Origin: Allium sativum | Lineage: Eukaryota; Streptophyta; Magnoliopsida; Asparagales; Amaryllidaceae | Direction: 5' to 3' | Length of the DNA: 64,000 bases | NCBI GenBank assembly: GCA_030737875.1 | Contig: CM060926.1 | Coordinates: forward strand, 317,600,922 to 317,664,921 | Program-made: the position numbers and the translations under genes | The notes under the pieces: generated by a model | What the model saw: only the letters and a program-made list of their open reading frames with translations | Told to the model about the DNA's origin: nothing | The model's database searches: none | Shown here: positions 11,394 through 22,330 of the stretch, piece by piece | How positions within the stretch are numbered: the first letter of the stretch is position 1 | Layout: the number at the start of each line of letters is the position of its first letter

Positions 11394-12147
11394 AGCGGAA
11401 GGTGGTTCCATACCTTGTCATGTTGGAAATCCAATCTCCAATAAGCGCCATGCGGTTTTTGATTTTATACTATGTATGTGGAGCGTGAGATGCAAGCGTT
11501 CTGCTATTTGGTTATTTACTTGGTGTAGACATTATTATAATATCACTAGATTTTCGTATCAAAGTGTTTTGGGGTATAGTAAGGTAAAAACCGTCCGTGT
11601 TTATGTGTGGGCTGGTCTTACTATTACCTTTTCTTTTGAAAGGATTTTTAAAGTTAAACAAGTGGTTGGAGTTTACTCACACCAGTCCCATGACTGACCC
11701 AGAGTTTATTTTGTTTTGTTTTCCCTACTCTTGGGTGCCCAAATTTGTACGGGCAGTCAAGTAGTCGGGATTTCACAGATTTATTTGAAGGAGCTGGAAG
11801 CAGGAGGCTTCACCAGTTAGCTATAGACTATCATATATTCCGCTGTGAACCATGTTTGAAACTGGAAACAGGTGTTTATGACTGTTCCAGGAATAACTGT
11901 TGTGCTCTGATAATGGTATGTATATAAAGTTACTGATTTGTATTTCAAAAGTTATGTTATATAATATATTTTATTCGTTCCGCTGTGAGTTTGTGATCTT
12001 CGTTTTTTCTTCTATTCTAATATTTCTTTCTTTCTATTTCTCATCCTCTATCTTCTTTCTATTAATGGTTCGTATTTCTGTGTTATTTGGGTTGGACGTG
12101 TGTTGTATTTAGTCAACTCAGATAGCTCGGATTTGCGGGTCGTTACA

Positions 12148-14539
12148 ATATACTTGGACTATGTTTTTAAAAAATAAAAGTGGTAATTTTGATGTTTTTA
12201 AGAATTTCGTCAAACAAATTCAAAATTTAACAGATTTAAAAATAAAGAATATATGAAGTGATCATAGAGGAGAATTTGAGAGTGAAAATTTTGATTTGTT
12301 TTGTCCAAAGAAAGGAATTTTTCATAATTTTTCTTTTCCTAGAACTCCACAACAAAATGGCATTGTAGAACGTAAGAATAGAACCTTGCATGAATGTGCA
12401 TGAACATTATTAAATGGATATAAATTACCAAAACATTTTTGGGCTGAAGTAGTCGCAACAACTTGTTATGTTTTGAATCGTGTTTCCATTCGACCTCTTA
12501 CTATAAACACGTCATACGAACTTTTTACTCGTAGAAAACTAAATATATCTTATTTTAAAGTTTTCGGTTCAAAATGTTTTATTTCAAATACAAAATATCA
12601 GCTTGGAAAATCTGACAAAGGAATATTCTTAGGATATTATGAACGTAGTAAAGCTTATCGTATTTTCAATAAGAGAACCGGTAAAATCGAAGAATCACTT
12701 CATGTGTCATTGGATGAAAATTTTATTAATAATTCACTTAATTTAGGTATTTTGAAAATAATTCGTTTCATGATGATGATATCGATATATATAAAGAAGA
12801 TGAAAACGTTATTCATAAAAATATAGAGAATAATACTACAGAAATTCAAGATAATATCAATAATCAAAATATTCATGTTAATGAAGTTCGATCTCCACCA
12901 AGAATATTACGAGATCATCCTACTCAAAATATCATTAGAGAAATAACTTCAAATGTAAGAACTAGAAGTCATCTTAATATAGTTAGTACTGTAGCCTTCT
13001 TGTCAAATATCGAACCCAAAAACCCTAAAGAAGCATCTACAGATGAAAATTGGATAATTGCTATGCAAGAAAAATTAAATCAATTTGAACGAAATGAAGT
13101 ATGGGAATCAGTTCCAAGACCAACTGATCAAACTGTTATTGGAAGAAATGGGTTTACAAAAATAAAGAAGATGAGTTTTGTAGTATCACTAGAAATAAGG
13201 CTAGACTTATCACACAAGGTTACAATCAAGAAGAAGGCATAAATTATGAAGAAACATTTGCTCCAGTCGCACTAGAAGCAATTTGAATTTTAGTAGCATA
13301 CGCTTGTCACCATAACTTTAAACTTTATCAGATGGACGTAAAGAGTGCTTTCTTAAATGGATATATTAAAGAACGAGTATATGTAGAAAAACCTCCACTA
13401 TTTGCTCATGAAAAATTTCCTGATCATGTTTTCAAACTGAAAAAGGCGTTATATGGATTAAAACAAGCTCCCCGTGCTTGGTATGAATGTCTTAAAACAT
13501 ATTTATTAGATTCAAGATTTCAAATTGGAAAGGTTGATCAAACACTTTTTATTAAAAAGGATAATAAAGATATTTTAATAGTTCAGATATATGTAGAAGA
13601 CATTATTTTTGGATCAACAAATGATAAATTATGCCAAGAATTTTCAAAAATAACGACCAGTGAATTTGAAATGTCACATATGGGAGAACTTTCTTACTTT
13701 TTAGGATTACAAATTAAACAATTATCTGATGGAATTTTTATAAATCAAGAAAAATATTGTACTAATTTAATAAAACTTTTTGGAATGGAAAATACATCAA
13801 GTAAACCTACAACAATGAGTACATCGACACATTTAGATAAAGATGAAAATGGAAAGAATGTCGATCAAAAATTATATCGAAGCATGATAGGTTCACTTTT
13901 ATATTTAACTGCAAGCAGACCGAATATTATGATGAGTGTTTTCTTATGTGCTCGCTTTCAAGCTAATCCTAAAGAATCACACTTGAGTGTAGTTAAACGT
14001 ATACTACGATATCTAAGTAGCACTAAAGACTTTGGGCTTTATTATCCAAAAGACTGTTCCTTTGAATTAATTTCATATAGTGATGCTGATTTTGGAAGAT
14101 CAAGAACAGATCGTAAGAGTACAAGCGGAACATGTCACTTTATTAGTAAGTCACTTATATCTTGGTTCAGCAAGAAACAAAATTATGTTTTGTTATCAAC
14201 TTGTAAAGCTGAATACATATCTGCTGCACTAGCATGTGCTAAAGTATTATATATGCAGCAGACACTAAAAGATTTCAACGTAAATTTATCTAACTCTACA
14301 ATTTATTGTGACAATACAAGTGCAATAAATCTTTCTAAAAATCCAGTAAACCATTCAGAACTAAACACATTGGTATCAGACATCATTTCTTGAGAGATAA
14401 AATTGAAAAACAAACAATCAATTTAGAGTTTGTAAACTCAGAAAATCAAATCGCTGATATCCTCACTAAACCCCTTTTAGAGAAATCCTTCATCAAACTC
14501 CGACGTGAGTTAGGTATTATATCTTTCGAAGATCTCTAA
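12148..14539 (+). pseudogene. Ty1/copia (SIRE-like) pol remnant, element H: integrase, RT, RNase H
   Basis: The frame opens inside integrase (YTWTMF) because element A is inserted just before it. Integrase core and tail follow, with motif TPQQNGIVERKNRTL near 12345-12400 and GYKLPKHFWAE near 12420. RT runs from about 13330, with MDVKSAFLNGYI, LKKALYGLKQAPRAWY and YVEDIIFGS (13590). RNase H has SDADFG, DRKSTSGTCHF and ADILTKPLLEKSF, ending at 14539. The RT active site reads YVED instead of YVDD, so one catalytic aspartate is lost. Stops occur, for example a TGA in HECA/TLLNG near 12403, and there are frameshifts near 12750, 13150 and 14390. Gag and protease would be left of element A. The SIRE lineage is suggested by the wording of GELSYFLGLQIKQ. 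Confidence 0.93.
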
Positions 14540-14849
14540 AAAATTGTTATTTGGTTATCATGTGATTATGGTATTTTAATCTTTTTTTAATTGATGACAA
14601 AGGGGGAGATATAATGGCTATTATGTTTCCATGCTATTATATTTTCCATATTATTGGAAATTGCGCTAACATTTGTGAATATTATATTTTCCATACTATT
14701 GGAAACTGTGCTAACATTTTTGAATGAAGGAATTAAATGGTAAGGATATAAAATATATGAAATAACCAATTTGTGCAGAAATTCAGAGGGAGCTATACAT
14801 TCAGGGGGAGAAAATGTAAACTGTTGTCATCAATCAAAAAGGGGGAGAA
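14540..14849 (+). other. Element H 3' untranslated region with PPT
   Basis: Contains a first PPT-like block ACAAAGGGGGAGAT (14597-14610), a 45-bp tandem duplication (about 14634-14723, ATTATATTTTCCAT...CTAACATTT), a second purine block near 14800, and the PPT AAAAAGGGGGAGAA (14836-14849) directly before the LTR. Repeated GGGGGAGA blocks between pol and LTR are usual in SIRE-type elements. Confidence 0.75.
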
Positions 14850-15004
14850 TGTTGAATAACAAGATTTTGATCGATGCCAAAGAATAAAGCTACTATGGGA
14901 ATCGAATCATAAAGATAAGGTTTTATAAATATATATGTACATTGAGTCGTGTTAGAATTATGTTAAAATCTATCCTCAAATATACACGAATGTGCTAATC
15001 AAAG

Positions 15005-15005
<1 letters not shown>

Positions 15006-15041
<36 letters not shown>
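15006..15041. repeat. (TA)n microsatellite
   Basis: About 17 TA units in the H LTR immediately before the long palindrome. Confidence 0.95.
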
Positions 15042-15045
<4 letters not shown>

Positions 15046-15058
15046 TAAATCTTTATAA

Positions 15059-15148
15059 TAGCCAGCTATATGCAAAAACTGGCCTACCGGTCGACTGGTA
15101 GGAAATCCACCAGTCGACTGGTCAAGCTGTTTTTGCATATAATGGCTA
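15059..15148. repeat. Long imperfect palindrome in H LTR
   Basis: The left arm TAGCCAGCTATATGCAAAAAC and the right arm GTTTTTGCATATAATGGCTA pair over about 40 bp with few mismatches. The centre ACCGGTCGACTGGT / ACCAGTCGACTGGT flanks the small loop AGGAAATCC. Each half of the centre is itself a GTCGAC palindrome. It could be a cruciform, a hairpin RNA or an old miniature element. No flanking duplication is evident. Confidence 0.7.
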
Positions 15149-16213
15149 GTTTCAAAAGTTTTATATATATATTTTAATTCTTCCAGTCAACTGATGAGTT
15201 TTAATCAGTCGACTGATTCGACCCAGAACTTATTTTCTGAAGAGTTGCTTCCATTCATGAAGAGATTCCTCTTCATTAATCAAAGGAAATGGACATATCT
15301 TTTAATGGAAACTCTTCGTGAAGGATTGCTACTCTTATACAATTATATAAACAACTTCAATCATGTTTTTCAATCACTGAATTTTAATACTTTTGTTGAT
15401 CATCATTCTATTCTCTTCATTTACATTCTTTGCAAACAAAAGCTCTCAAATTCAAAATACTTGTTGAATCCCTGAATCAATTTAACATCATTTGATTCAA
15501 CAAGAAATCTACTTCCTTTTAAACTTCACATTCAAGTCATATACTCAAGGATCAAATTATAGGAAGGTTGTACTTAAAATATTGATTATCCGTGTTGTTA
15601 AGAACACAAAGCAAAAGTCAAATACTTGTAATTGTTGAAGACCTGTGTAGTTGCTCAGGCGAGTGACATCCTTGTTGGGGCTTGCGTGTACTGACCTATT
15701 CCTCCAGGTTAAGAAAGGGCATTGTTAGTGAATTCCGAAGAGGAGCTTCGGGACTGGACGTAGGGCTGGAAGTCCAAACCGGTATAAAAACTCCTAGTGT
15801 CTCTTTTACTTTACTTTCTGAATTTACTTTGCTTGTTTATATATCTCGGTAACTTGGATTTTATTTGCATAATTATTGCATATTGTTTAGCTAGTATATC
15901 ACATTTATTTCATCAATATCCATATAGATCCTTTAAGTCGTACACATCGACATTTCAAAATTTATTTCAATTCCCTGCATTTTCGAATGAAAATTATTCC
16001 AATTTATTTATAAACACCGTTTATACATTTATCACTTGTCTTTATTATTCAAAACAAGTTAATATTTTTATATACCATTTGAAATTCAAATTCTATTTAA
16101 GAAAAATAGATTTTCCTGTTTAGATCTCAAAATCTCTTTTTCACGATATTTTTATAAATCAACATTTTGACCTAGTTAGCTCTGCACTCAACCCTCAAAA
16201 GCCATGTTGTGCA

Positions 16214-17442
16214 CCTGTCATAAACCACCGAACTTATCCAAAACTTGGCCAATGACGCTTCTACCATCAATGTAAAAGAATTCAAGTTTCGTTTAGCTCA
16301 ATAATACTCCTCATCCATGCCATCCATCTTTGTCTTCATGTGATTTTTGTTTGCAGATTTTCCCAAAATCCAATTCGAACCCCTAGATTCGATAACAGAC
16401 TAAAACCCATCCACTTCGCTCCCAATTTCCAAAAAAGGAACTATTGCGACTCTCCAATCTCACCATGAACCCAATACCTTTTGCAAACGATCATCAGCAA
16501 ACACGATCCCTTATAGGTCATCGCACCAGCCAACGCTCCCCGTACAGGCTCATCTTCTACCCAGAAACTCCTTGCCATAGTCGAAACGAACCCTCGACTG
16601 TCATACCAACCCCAATTCCCATCTCTAAAATCGAGCAACGTTGAGCCATCTTGCTCCCAAAACGAGTAATACCAGGATGGATCTCTCGAATAGCCGATCC
16701 CATGAATCCAAAACTTAAACAATTATATTTGGTATTTGAATTTTTTAGAAGAGAAAGAAATGAAGAGGAATATTTCGACAAGAAAGGCAAAGAAAATAGG
16801 AAAGAAAGTAGAAGAGATTTAATGGGGGGTTGTGCGTGATTATATAGAGAAAGAACTCTTCGACATGAAGGAATTTAATCTGTGAATGGTACATATTTTA
16901 GGTGATAGGTTAGGTAGGCAAGGTACAAGAAAATAAATTTCATTTTTTTTTCTAATTAATACGATTTGATATTTGAGGTGATTTAATATTTATCCATTAA
17001 AAACATTTCGTGGTTTAAAACTTGAATTCACGAACTTCTATTTAACTAGCAACCATCGTTTCAACGTTATAACACTATTTTGAACTCAACATAATAGATT
17101 ATAAAATTTAATTCGAACGTATATATAAAGTAATCATATTAAATCATTATAATATAATTTAAATGCAAAACAAATAATTCCTTGATAATAAATTATTATT
17201 AATATCGTTTACATTTCAAATAAAAAATTATATTGATCATCTAAATCATTTTGACTCAATTTAAATTTCGAATTGAATTATTTTAGATTCTCGGATTACG
17301 ATAATTACATATATTCGAAATAAATCGTATTCTGATTATTAAATCGGTAACTCAATATAAAAATTAATTTATATTATCAACATAATATTTAAAACCATAT
17401 TAAATATTTATAATTAGTCGACCAAAAATCTGTGTTGTTACA
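16214..17442 (-). repeat. Probable LTR fragment J, distant relative of the A/B family
   Basis: On the minus strand the right end reads TGTAACAACACAGATTTTT followed by GGTCGACTAATTATAAATATTTAA. This resembles the A LTR start TGTAACGACCCGGATTTTT followed by AGCCAATTAATATTAAGTATTTAA. An AT-rich U3 of about 0.6 kb follows. A TATA-like CTATATAATC lies near 16850, then a GC-richer leader with a 93-codon open frame (16441-16722) that I do not recognise. The left end is cut by copia element H. It could instead be an unrelated LTR. I infer that J was inserted in element G and H was then inserted in J. Confidence 0.5.
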
Positions 17443-17511
17443 TCGAGCGAGTTGTGTTTTTCTCCCCTTAAATGGATTTTAGGACAAAATCTATTTTTAA
17501 GGAGGGAAGAA
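17443..17511 (+). other. 3' end of gypsy element G internal region with PPT
   Basis: AGGACAAAATCTATTTTT then AAGGAGGGAAGAA (17499-17511) matches the usual tail of plant gypsy elements (GAGGACGAAAT..TTTTAAGGGGGGAAGAA) seen also in A, B and E here. It directly precedes an LTR start at 17512. The rest of the G internal region would lie beyond J, H and A, left of the window. Confidence 0.7.
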
Positions 17512-17993
17512 TGAAACACCCCGTAAAATTCATAAGTATTAATAATAAATAAATAAATAAATAAAAATAAGCAATTACATAATATTGACAGAAAATGATA
17601 TTTTTCAGCTTCAGGAATTTGGCTATGAAATTCCTTTATTTGGATTCGTGGCGAAATTCTGAATTGTTTTTATATATAATGTGTTGAAAACAATCTATGT
17701 ATGAAGAAGTTATGAACAAATAAATTTGGACGGTAAATGCAGAATATATATATATATATATATATAATTAAATGGATAATATATGTATATGTCCAAATTA
17801 TATATTAAATATAAAGAAGGAGAATTCAAATTTTGAATTGAAGATAAGATCAGGAGAACAAAGTATATTGTATATATGGAATAAGATTAAGAGAAAAGGA
17901 ATGTATAAATTAAAATAAACAACTCAGCAACGCAACCTTATTGGGTGTTCCAGTCCCGTAGGGGTCGAGCCCCCTTTAAGGGGTGTGACCATA

Positions 17994-18015
17994 GGTCGAC
18001 TGCTAGGAGTCGACC
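17994..18015. promoter_or_regulatory. GTCGAC inverted repeat upstream of G promoter
   Basis: GGTCGACT, six bases GCTAGG, then AGTCGACC form a perfect inverted repeat about 120 bp upstream of the TATA box. GGTCGACTGCTAGGA differs by one base from GGTCGACTGGTAGGA in the copia H LTR. Its function is unknown. Confidence 0.5.
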
Positions 18016-18135
18016 GCTCGGTGGTTGATCAGCCCAATAAATTTAGCTGGTTTGGGTTTTTCTTAGAGAATATATGTAAATAAAAGGCCTGGATTAATTC
18101 TATGTAATCAAGTGGTCCATGCTCACACGGGCAAC

Positions 18136-18144
18136 TATATATAA
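18136..18144 (+). promoter_or_regulatory. TATA box of G LTR
   Basis: CTATATATAACCCC is followed 30-40 bp on by a pyrimidine-rich, start-like stretch. Confidence 0.55.
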
Positions 18145-19305
18145 CCCCTTCTATCACACTATGAAAAACCTATTCATTTTCTATCCCTGCCTCCATGTTG
18201 CCTCTCCACCATTGCTAAATTCCAGAGAAAAATAAAAGAATAGGGTTAAGGTTTTCTTTTACTTCTCTAACTCTATTCTTTATCTCTCCCTATTCTAATT
18301 GACATATGTTTAGTATTCTGGAATTTGGCATAAACATATATGTATAAGATTCTAATACATGTCTCTTATATGTATATAATTAGGAGGATTATTGGAGCAC
18401 GCTTGAACGCAAAGAATTAGTGCAAATCTAGGTCTACCGCAGATTTCTCTCTATTCTGTCTAGATCTGTGGGTTGAATATCATTTACTTAAGGCATATTC
18501 ATCTTTGTATTAGATTATCATGTTGAAAGTTATGCCTAGGAGTATTTGGGAATTCGATAATATAAACACTAAAAACCCCAAATCCTCTATCTTGTATTTG
18601 CGTATGAATTTTCATGATTATTTGGGTTTTGTGGGTTTTTGGTTTTAATTTTGGATTAAAGATGAAAAAGGGTGTTGCTACTAGTATTCTTATTTATGTA
18701 ATTCACCTCTATTTACCATTTGATTGTAACACAAAATGGTTTAGATTAGATTATTTCATGATTTAGTTTGGGTTTGGATCTTATTTTGAATCCAAATGCA
18801 TTCATATTTGAAAACGGTAAAATGTAAACATTTTTATGTGCATATTGCCAAAAAGGGTGAATTAGGTGAAATAGGAATTATAACATACAAGTATAAGTGT
18901 ATGTAATACCCTATTTTTAATTCAGTATTGAAATCATTTCTACAAGCCTAGATGCAAGTTGAAATTGTATGTATGTAAATTTTCCATCCACTGCTATTTG
19001 TTATCTTGTCATTATGCTATCATGCATATGTAGTAGAGGTAAAAGTGTGGAAAACATAACTTGTATACCTTGAATTGGAAAATTTGACAATTGTCACCTC
19101 GTTAGAATGTTTCCAAGTTTATACGAATGTTTACGTTAATTAGGTGCTGTTATTATTATACTTATATGAACGTAATTAACATTGTATTAGCATAATAAAT
19201 GCGATTAGGTAAGAATTTATATTTTGAATTGTCCCCATAATAAATTTATTTGTTTGCCTGTGTGTGCGAATAAAGAATGGCCTTAAATATATATAAAAGT
19301 GACAC

Positions 19306-19560
19306 ATAGACACGAGGTTAGTTTCCATTTTTTGTAAAAGCCTGCCCGGAACTGATCGACAAATCCAGCAACGACAAGTAGGCCCAACTAATGTTAGATG
19401 TCTAGGTGCCATGGGCATTTCAAAAACTTAGTATACTAGACATGAGGTTAAACCAACTTGTAGTAGAAGTCTTCCCGGAACCGAACGACATATCCAGCAT
19501 CTATAGGTGTACGTTTTAATGTGAGAGGTCTAGTGTGTGTGTATATATAACTATATATAA
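19306..19560 (+). repeat. Tandem duplication in G LTR, about 130 bp unit
   Basis: ACACGAGGTTA...CCCGGAACTGATCGACAAATCCAGCA at 19313 onward is repeated in diverged form from 19440 (ACATGAGGTTA...CCCGGAACCGAACGACATATCCAGCA). A second duplicated phrase (CCACCCTTATTAGG near 19710, CCACCCTTAATAGG near 20075) suggests a larger, older tandem of about 365 bp across 19680-20130. Confidence 0.65.
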
Positions 19561-20687
19561 GTCTATTGTGTGTGAAAATAGGCAGGTTTACTACGCCTTG
19601 AGAAGGTCTTAAGTGGCTGACTCGCTTATTATCTAGTTTGGGTCTTAAGTGGTTAGGACTAGGATCCCTCGGAAGGTTTATTCCTTGGAGAGGAGCGAAA
19701 GTCATGAGACCCACCCTTATTAGGTTTGAAGTAGGTCTTTGGGTCCTCCTTCTCTAAAAGTGGTTAGGCATAAAACAGTAACGGAGTAAGGTAGTTCACG
19801 GGGATGTCCACTTCCTCTAGAAGCTTGTAAGGGCTCAACTAGGGATAGATAGGTAAATGAAAGATATGTGGTGATTGCATGCTCCCCAACTGTCCAAGGG
19901 AAGTCTTAAGCGACATAGGTGTCCTGCTAGGTAATATCAATTAGTAGTAACGTTCGCAATAATACTTCTCATGTTACAAATGAGAGTATAGACTTAAGCA
20001 CGTTAACGTATTGGGACGGGGTCTCAAAGGGCTAAGGGTCCGCCTCAAGGTTATAAGAGATCATAAGAATCCACCCTTAATAGGGCCATAAGTGACCGAG
20101 AATGCCACCTTGTTCGGTCTTTACCCTAAAAACACTAATGGGCGATTGACTTGGATATTCACCCTATTGGTTAGATACTTGGTGTTTGTTTTGTGTTGCG
20201 TAGACATACCATGACATATGTAACCTGCTGAAAATATAGGGTATGAACATTAAGTAACACTATATTTCAGTCATACATAATTTTATGTTCTGAGCCCTCT
20301 CCTTAACATATCCAACAGGTAAGTAAATGGGGTAAAAGCCTTGGATGAAGTCATGATTGAAGCTGACAAAGAGGACGAAGTTGTTATGCTATTATTAGTA
20401 GTTATTGCTTTACTTCTCTTGGAAACTTGTGAGAATGAACTATTTGACGTACCCATTGGACATATGTTATTGTGACTGTTGTATTTCTGTGGTTTTTAAA
20501 TAAATGGTACATCTTATTTGAATATTAGATATCCTTTTTTCGCTATGTGAGATTTCCATTCGAAGTATCTGTGTATATATTCGGTGCAAATGTAATCCTT
20601 AGAGGAACCAACGACCCATTAATGGCTCTAAGTTTCGATGGGCCTTTTCTGGTCGAAATTTAGGCCTATTCAAGACGGGTTGTGGCA

Positions 20688-20839
20688 GTTTCTGTAAGCA
20701 TTGGTATGCAGCATTAAAGTTAGACAGGGTGGAGATGCCGGTGAGAAAGTCTTCAGATCTATATTTTTATATAGCTGTTACGATCGTTTAAATATATTTG
20801 CTTGATATATTTAATTACTGTAAATATACTAATAAGCGT
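20688..20839 (+). other. Short leader after the G LTR with a PBS-like site
   Basis: TTGGTATGCAGC (20701-20712) resembles a damaged primer site TGGTATCAGAGC, and is followed by TTAGACAGGGTGGAG as in gypsy leaders. If real, the G LTR is flanked by a PPT on its left and a PBS on its right. AT-rich sequence fills the rest up to element C. Confidence 0.4.
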
Positions 20840-21755
20840 TGTTGACCACCTTTTTGGAAAAAAGTTGTACCAACCCGTAGTCGAAGCCTACTGCCAGATA
20901 TCAACTCATTCTAGGCCTCAAGGGAAAACTGTCACCTTTGGTCGACCAACCTCAGATCGACCCGAGACGATATAAGAAGTAAAGGAAGAACCTCCTAAAG
21001 AAATGATTGAACCAATCGGTCAAGTCGTCAATAGATCGATCGACCCATTCCCTGAAAGATCGAACCGAGCTGTAATCTTGGAGCTGAAGTATCCAGTAAA
21101 ATTATATCCTACAGTAACAGATCAACAAGCAAGTTATGCGCTATCAAACAAAGTCTTATTCCCAAGTCCGGAGCAGCGGATAAGTTCGACCAGCGCTCCT
21201 TTTTACACGCCATATACTTATTGCCACGCAAGCCCGCCAATTTCGAGGAAGAACTATTCACTAGCAATACTGGGTCCTGCCACCTACAACTACTCAGCCG
21301 GATCGAGCTCCACATGTTAAAGCCCTCGAAAATTGTATGCCACGCTGTATGAAAATCTGACCCACTGGCTTGTCTATAAATACAACTATCTCCCGAAGTG
21401 GAAAGGCATTCTATTCTACTCAGATCCACCTCAAGAAATTCTGAAATCCCTAGAGAGAACCTCTCGCTCGGCTTACCAAAATTACCATGTTGTTTTCTCT
21501 AGATTTAACACAAGGATTTTGTGTTTAAATCGTTCTTTTCTCTACTTTCACCCACTGAAAAATCACTGTAACCTGTAATCGAAAGTATATACAAATATTA
21601 TAAGTGGACATAGGCACCGTTATAAGCCAAACCACTATAAAATATTGTGTTTCCCTTGTTCATTTACTATTTTCTTACATCTATGTGATCATTTTCATGT
21701 GTGATTAACACACATTACGGGTTGATCGTCAGTAGACCATCTTTTGCCGTCAACA
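20840..21755 (+). repeat. Element C 5' LTR, 916 bp
   Basis: TGTTGACCACC to GCCGTCAACA. It carries a perfect 12-bp palindrome TTGGTCGACCAA (20938-20949), further GATCGACC motifs to about 21060, a TATA box (21375-21382) and a U5 with GTGGACATAGGC...AACCACTATAAA, a block also present in both F LTRs (GTGGACGTAGGC...AACCACTATAAA). Open frames across it are incidental. Confidence 0.8.
21375..21382 (+). promoter_or_regulatory. TATA box of C LTR
   Basis: TATAAATA in TGTCTATAAATACAACT, in the position usual for a Tat LTR of this size. Confidence 0.65.
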
Positions 21756-21828
21756 CTTTGGCACGCCAAGAAGGGGCACGTAGATATACCCTACGACCTT
21801 CAGCAACTCTTAACGAATCCATGAAAAA

Positions 21829-22330
21829 ATGAAGGACACAGGACCTTCTCACTCTCCATCTCGACCTGCAGGTGCAACAAGAGCAGCAATAACGGACGCA
21901 AGCCACAAGGCTTCCTCCCATAGTGACCCGTCCCAATACCTCACTAGGGACGACCTGGATAAAGTTTTGAATGAGTTCAGAAATCACATGGCATATCAGG
22001 GTGAACTTCTAAAAAATCAGCAGGAAGTGATGAAAAGACTCCTTGCTCGAATGGAAAAGGGACCTCACATTCAAGCATCATTTCCTGCACCAGTCGAGGC
22101 AGGGGGAACAACTGATCTTAGGTCTGCGGAGAGCCCAGCACCAGAAAGGTCCACACCTTTGCTTCCTCCTATCTCAACTTCACTTCTCGATCGACCAGTG
22201 CCAGGACCATCACTTCCATCATTATATAAAGCTTTAGTGACTAAACTCCCTGGACAAACAGCTTCTGATTCAGCCCAACCTTTGGGTCGGCCAGAACCAG
22301 GAACATTGTCACATCCAGTTCGACCCAAAG
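21829..22330 (+). pseudogene. Element C gag, N-terminal part (interrupted by B)
   Basis: An ATG at 21829 lies 73 bases after the LTR. The first 167 codons are open. A Ser/Pro-rich start (PSHSPSRPAG) is followed by a short coiled-coil-like stretch (DDLDKVLNEFRNHMAYQ, then LLKNQQEVMKRLLARM, about residues 44-80) and a Pro-rich linker. The reading frame then runs into the element B LTR and stops at once. Across the B insertion, with one CAAAG copy removed, the frame continues open from 33573, so the gene was intact here when B arrived. Tat-type gag N-termini are commonly Pro-rich and poorly conserved. Confidence 0.75.
22326..22330. repeat. Target-site duplication of element B (left)
   Basis: CAAAG, identical to 33568-33572 after the right LTR. 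A perfect 5-bp duplication proves B is an intact insertion into C. Confidence 0.95.

Larger units (their letters stand above)
1..12147 (+). mobile_element. Element A: giant-LTR, non-autonomous LTR retrotransposon (left end outside window)
   Basis: Position 1 matches position 7730 and the match runs, with small indels, to 4417/12147. This gives two direct repeats around 4418-5458. Both end in GGGTCGTTACA. The right one starts TGTAACGACCC at 5459 directly after a purine tract, and the left one is followed by TGGTATCAGAGC, the plant initiator tRNA-Met primer site. LTR length is 6,689 bp, so the 5' LTR should start about 2.27 kb left of the window and the whole element should be about 14.4 kb, about 93 % of it LTR. 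There is no gag, protease, RT or integrase. Movement would need proteins from another element, probably a Ty3/gypsy relative judging by the PBS, PPT and LTR ends. LTR copies differ by about 1-2 % in stretches compared by eye, so insertion is recent. Confidence 0.9.
5459..12147 (+). repeat. Element A 3' LTR, complete, 6,689 bp
   Basis: The sequence runs from TGTAACGACCC to GGGTCGTTACA. The first 0.65 kb is AT-rich U3 ending in a TATA box near 6114. A GC-richer leader follows (6150-6894), then a candidate intron (6895-7205), the purine-rich array (about 7380-9105), a 1 kb AT-rich part, the stem-loop series (10721-11393) and the pyrimidine-rich end. With the TATA box so close to the 5' end, nearly 6 kb of the LTR would lie in R and U5. 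The right flank 12148-12152 (ATATA) is the expected target-site duplication. Its partner lies outside the window. Confidence 0.93.
14850..16213 (+). repeat. Element H 3' LTR (right end approximate)
   Basis: Starts TGTTGAATAAC after the PPT. It holds a TA microsatellite (15006-15041), a long imperfect palindrome (15059-15148), a second short inverted repeat (about 15184-15216, CAGTCAACTGA/TCAGTCGACTG), and the conserved copia U5-type block around 15640-15790 (GGACTGGACGTAGG). The right end is placed near 16213 because CACTCAACCC followed by TGTTGTGCA resembles the usual CAATTCAACCC...CA ending. The 5' LTR is not in the window, so the end is uncertain by tens of bases. No coding frame is supported. 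Confidence 0.7.
17512..20687 (+). repeat. LTR of gypsy element G, about 3.2 kb
   Basis: Starts TGAAACACCCCGTAAAATT after the PPT and probably ends ACGGGTTGTGGCA at 20687, or at a CA at 20700. It contains an AATA microsatellite (17541-17570), a TA microsatellite (17744-17766), GTCGAC palindromes (17994-18015), a TATA box (18136) followed by a CT-rich leader, a splice-like region around 18300, and repeated blocks between 19300 and 20150. It resembles the D LTR in layout and in the phrase TATGAAGAAGTTAT near the start, so G and D are likely related families. Short open frames are not supported as genes. Confidence 0.65.

Noticed and set aside
11320..11697. 125-codon + strand frame in the A 3' LTR as a possible small protein gene
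   Set aside because: The 5' LTR copy has a stop in it (TAA at about 3614) and B does not keep the frame. The conservation there fits RNA hairpins better than a protein.
16441..16722. 93-codon minus-strand frame as a host gene exon
   Set aside because: No recognised domain, and it falls in the leader position of LTR fragment J. No splice or gene context supports it.
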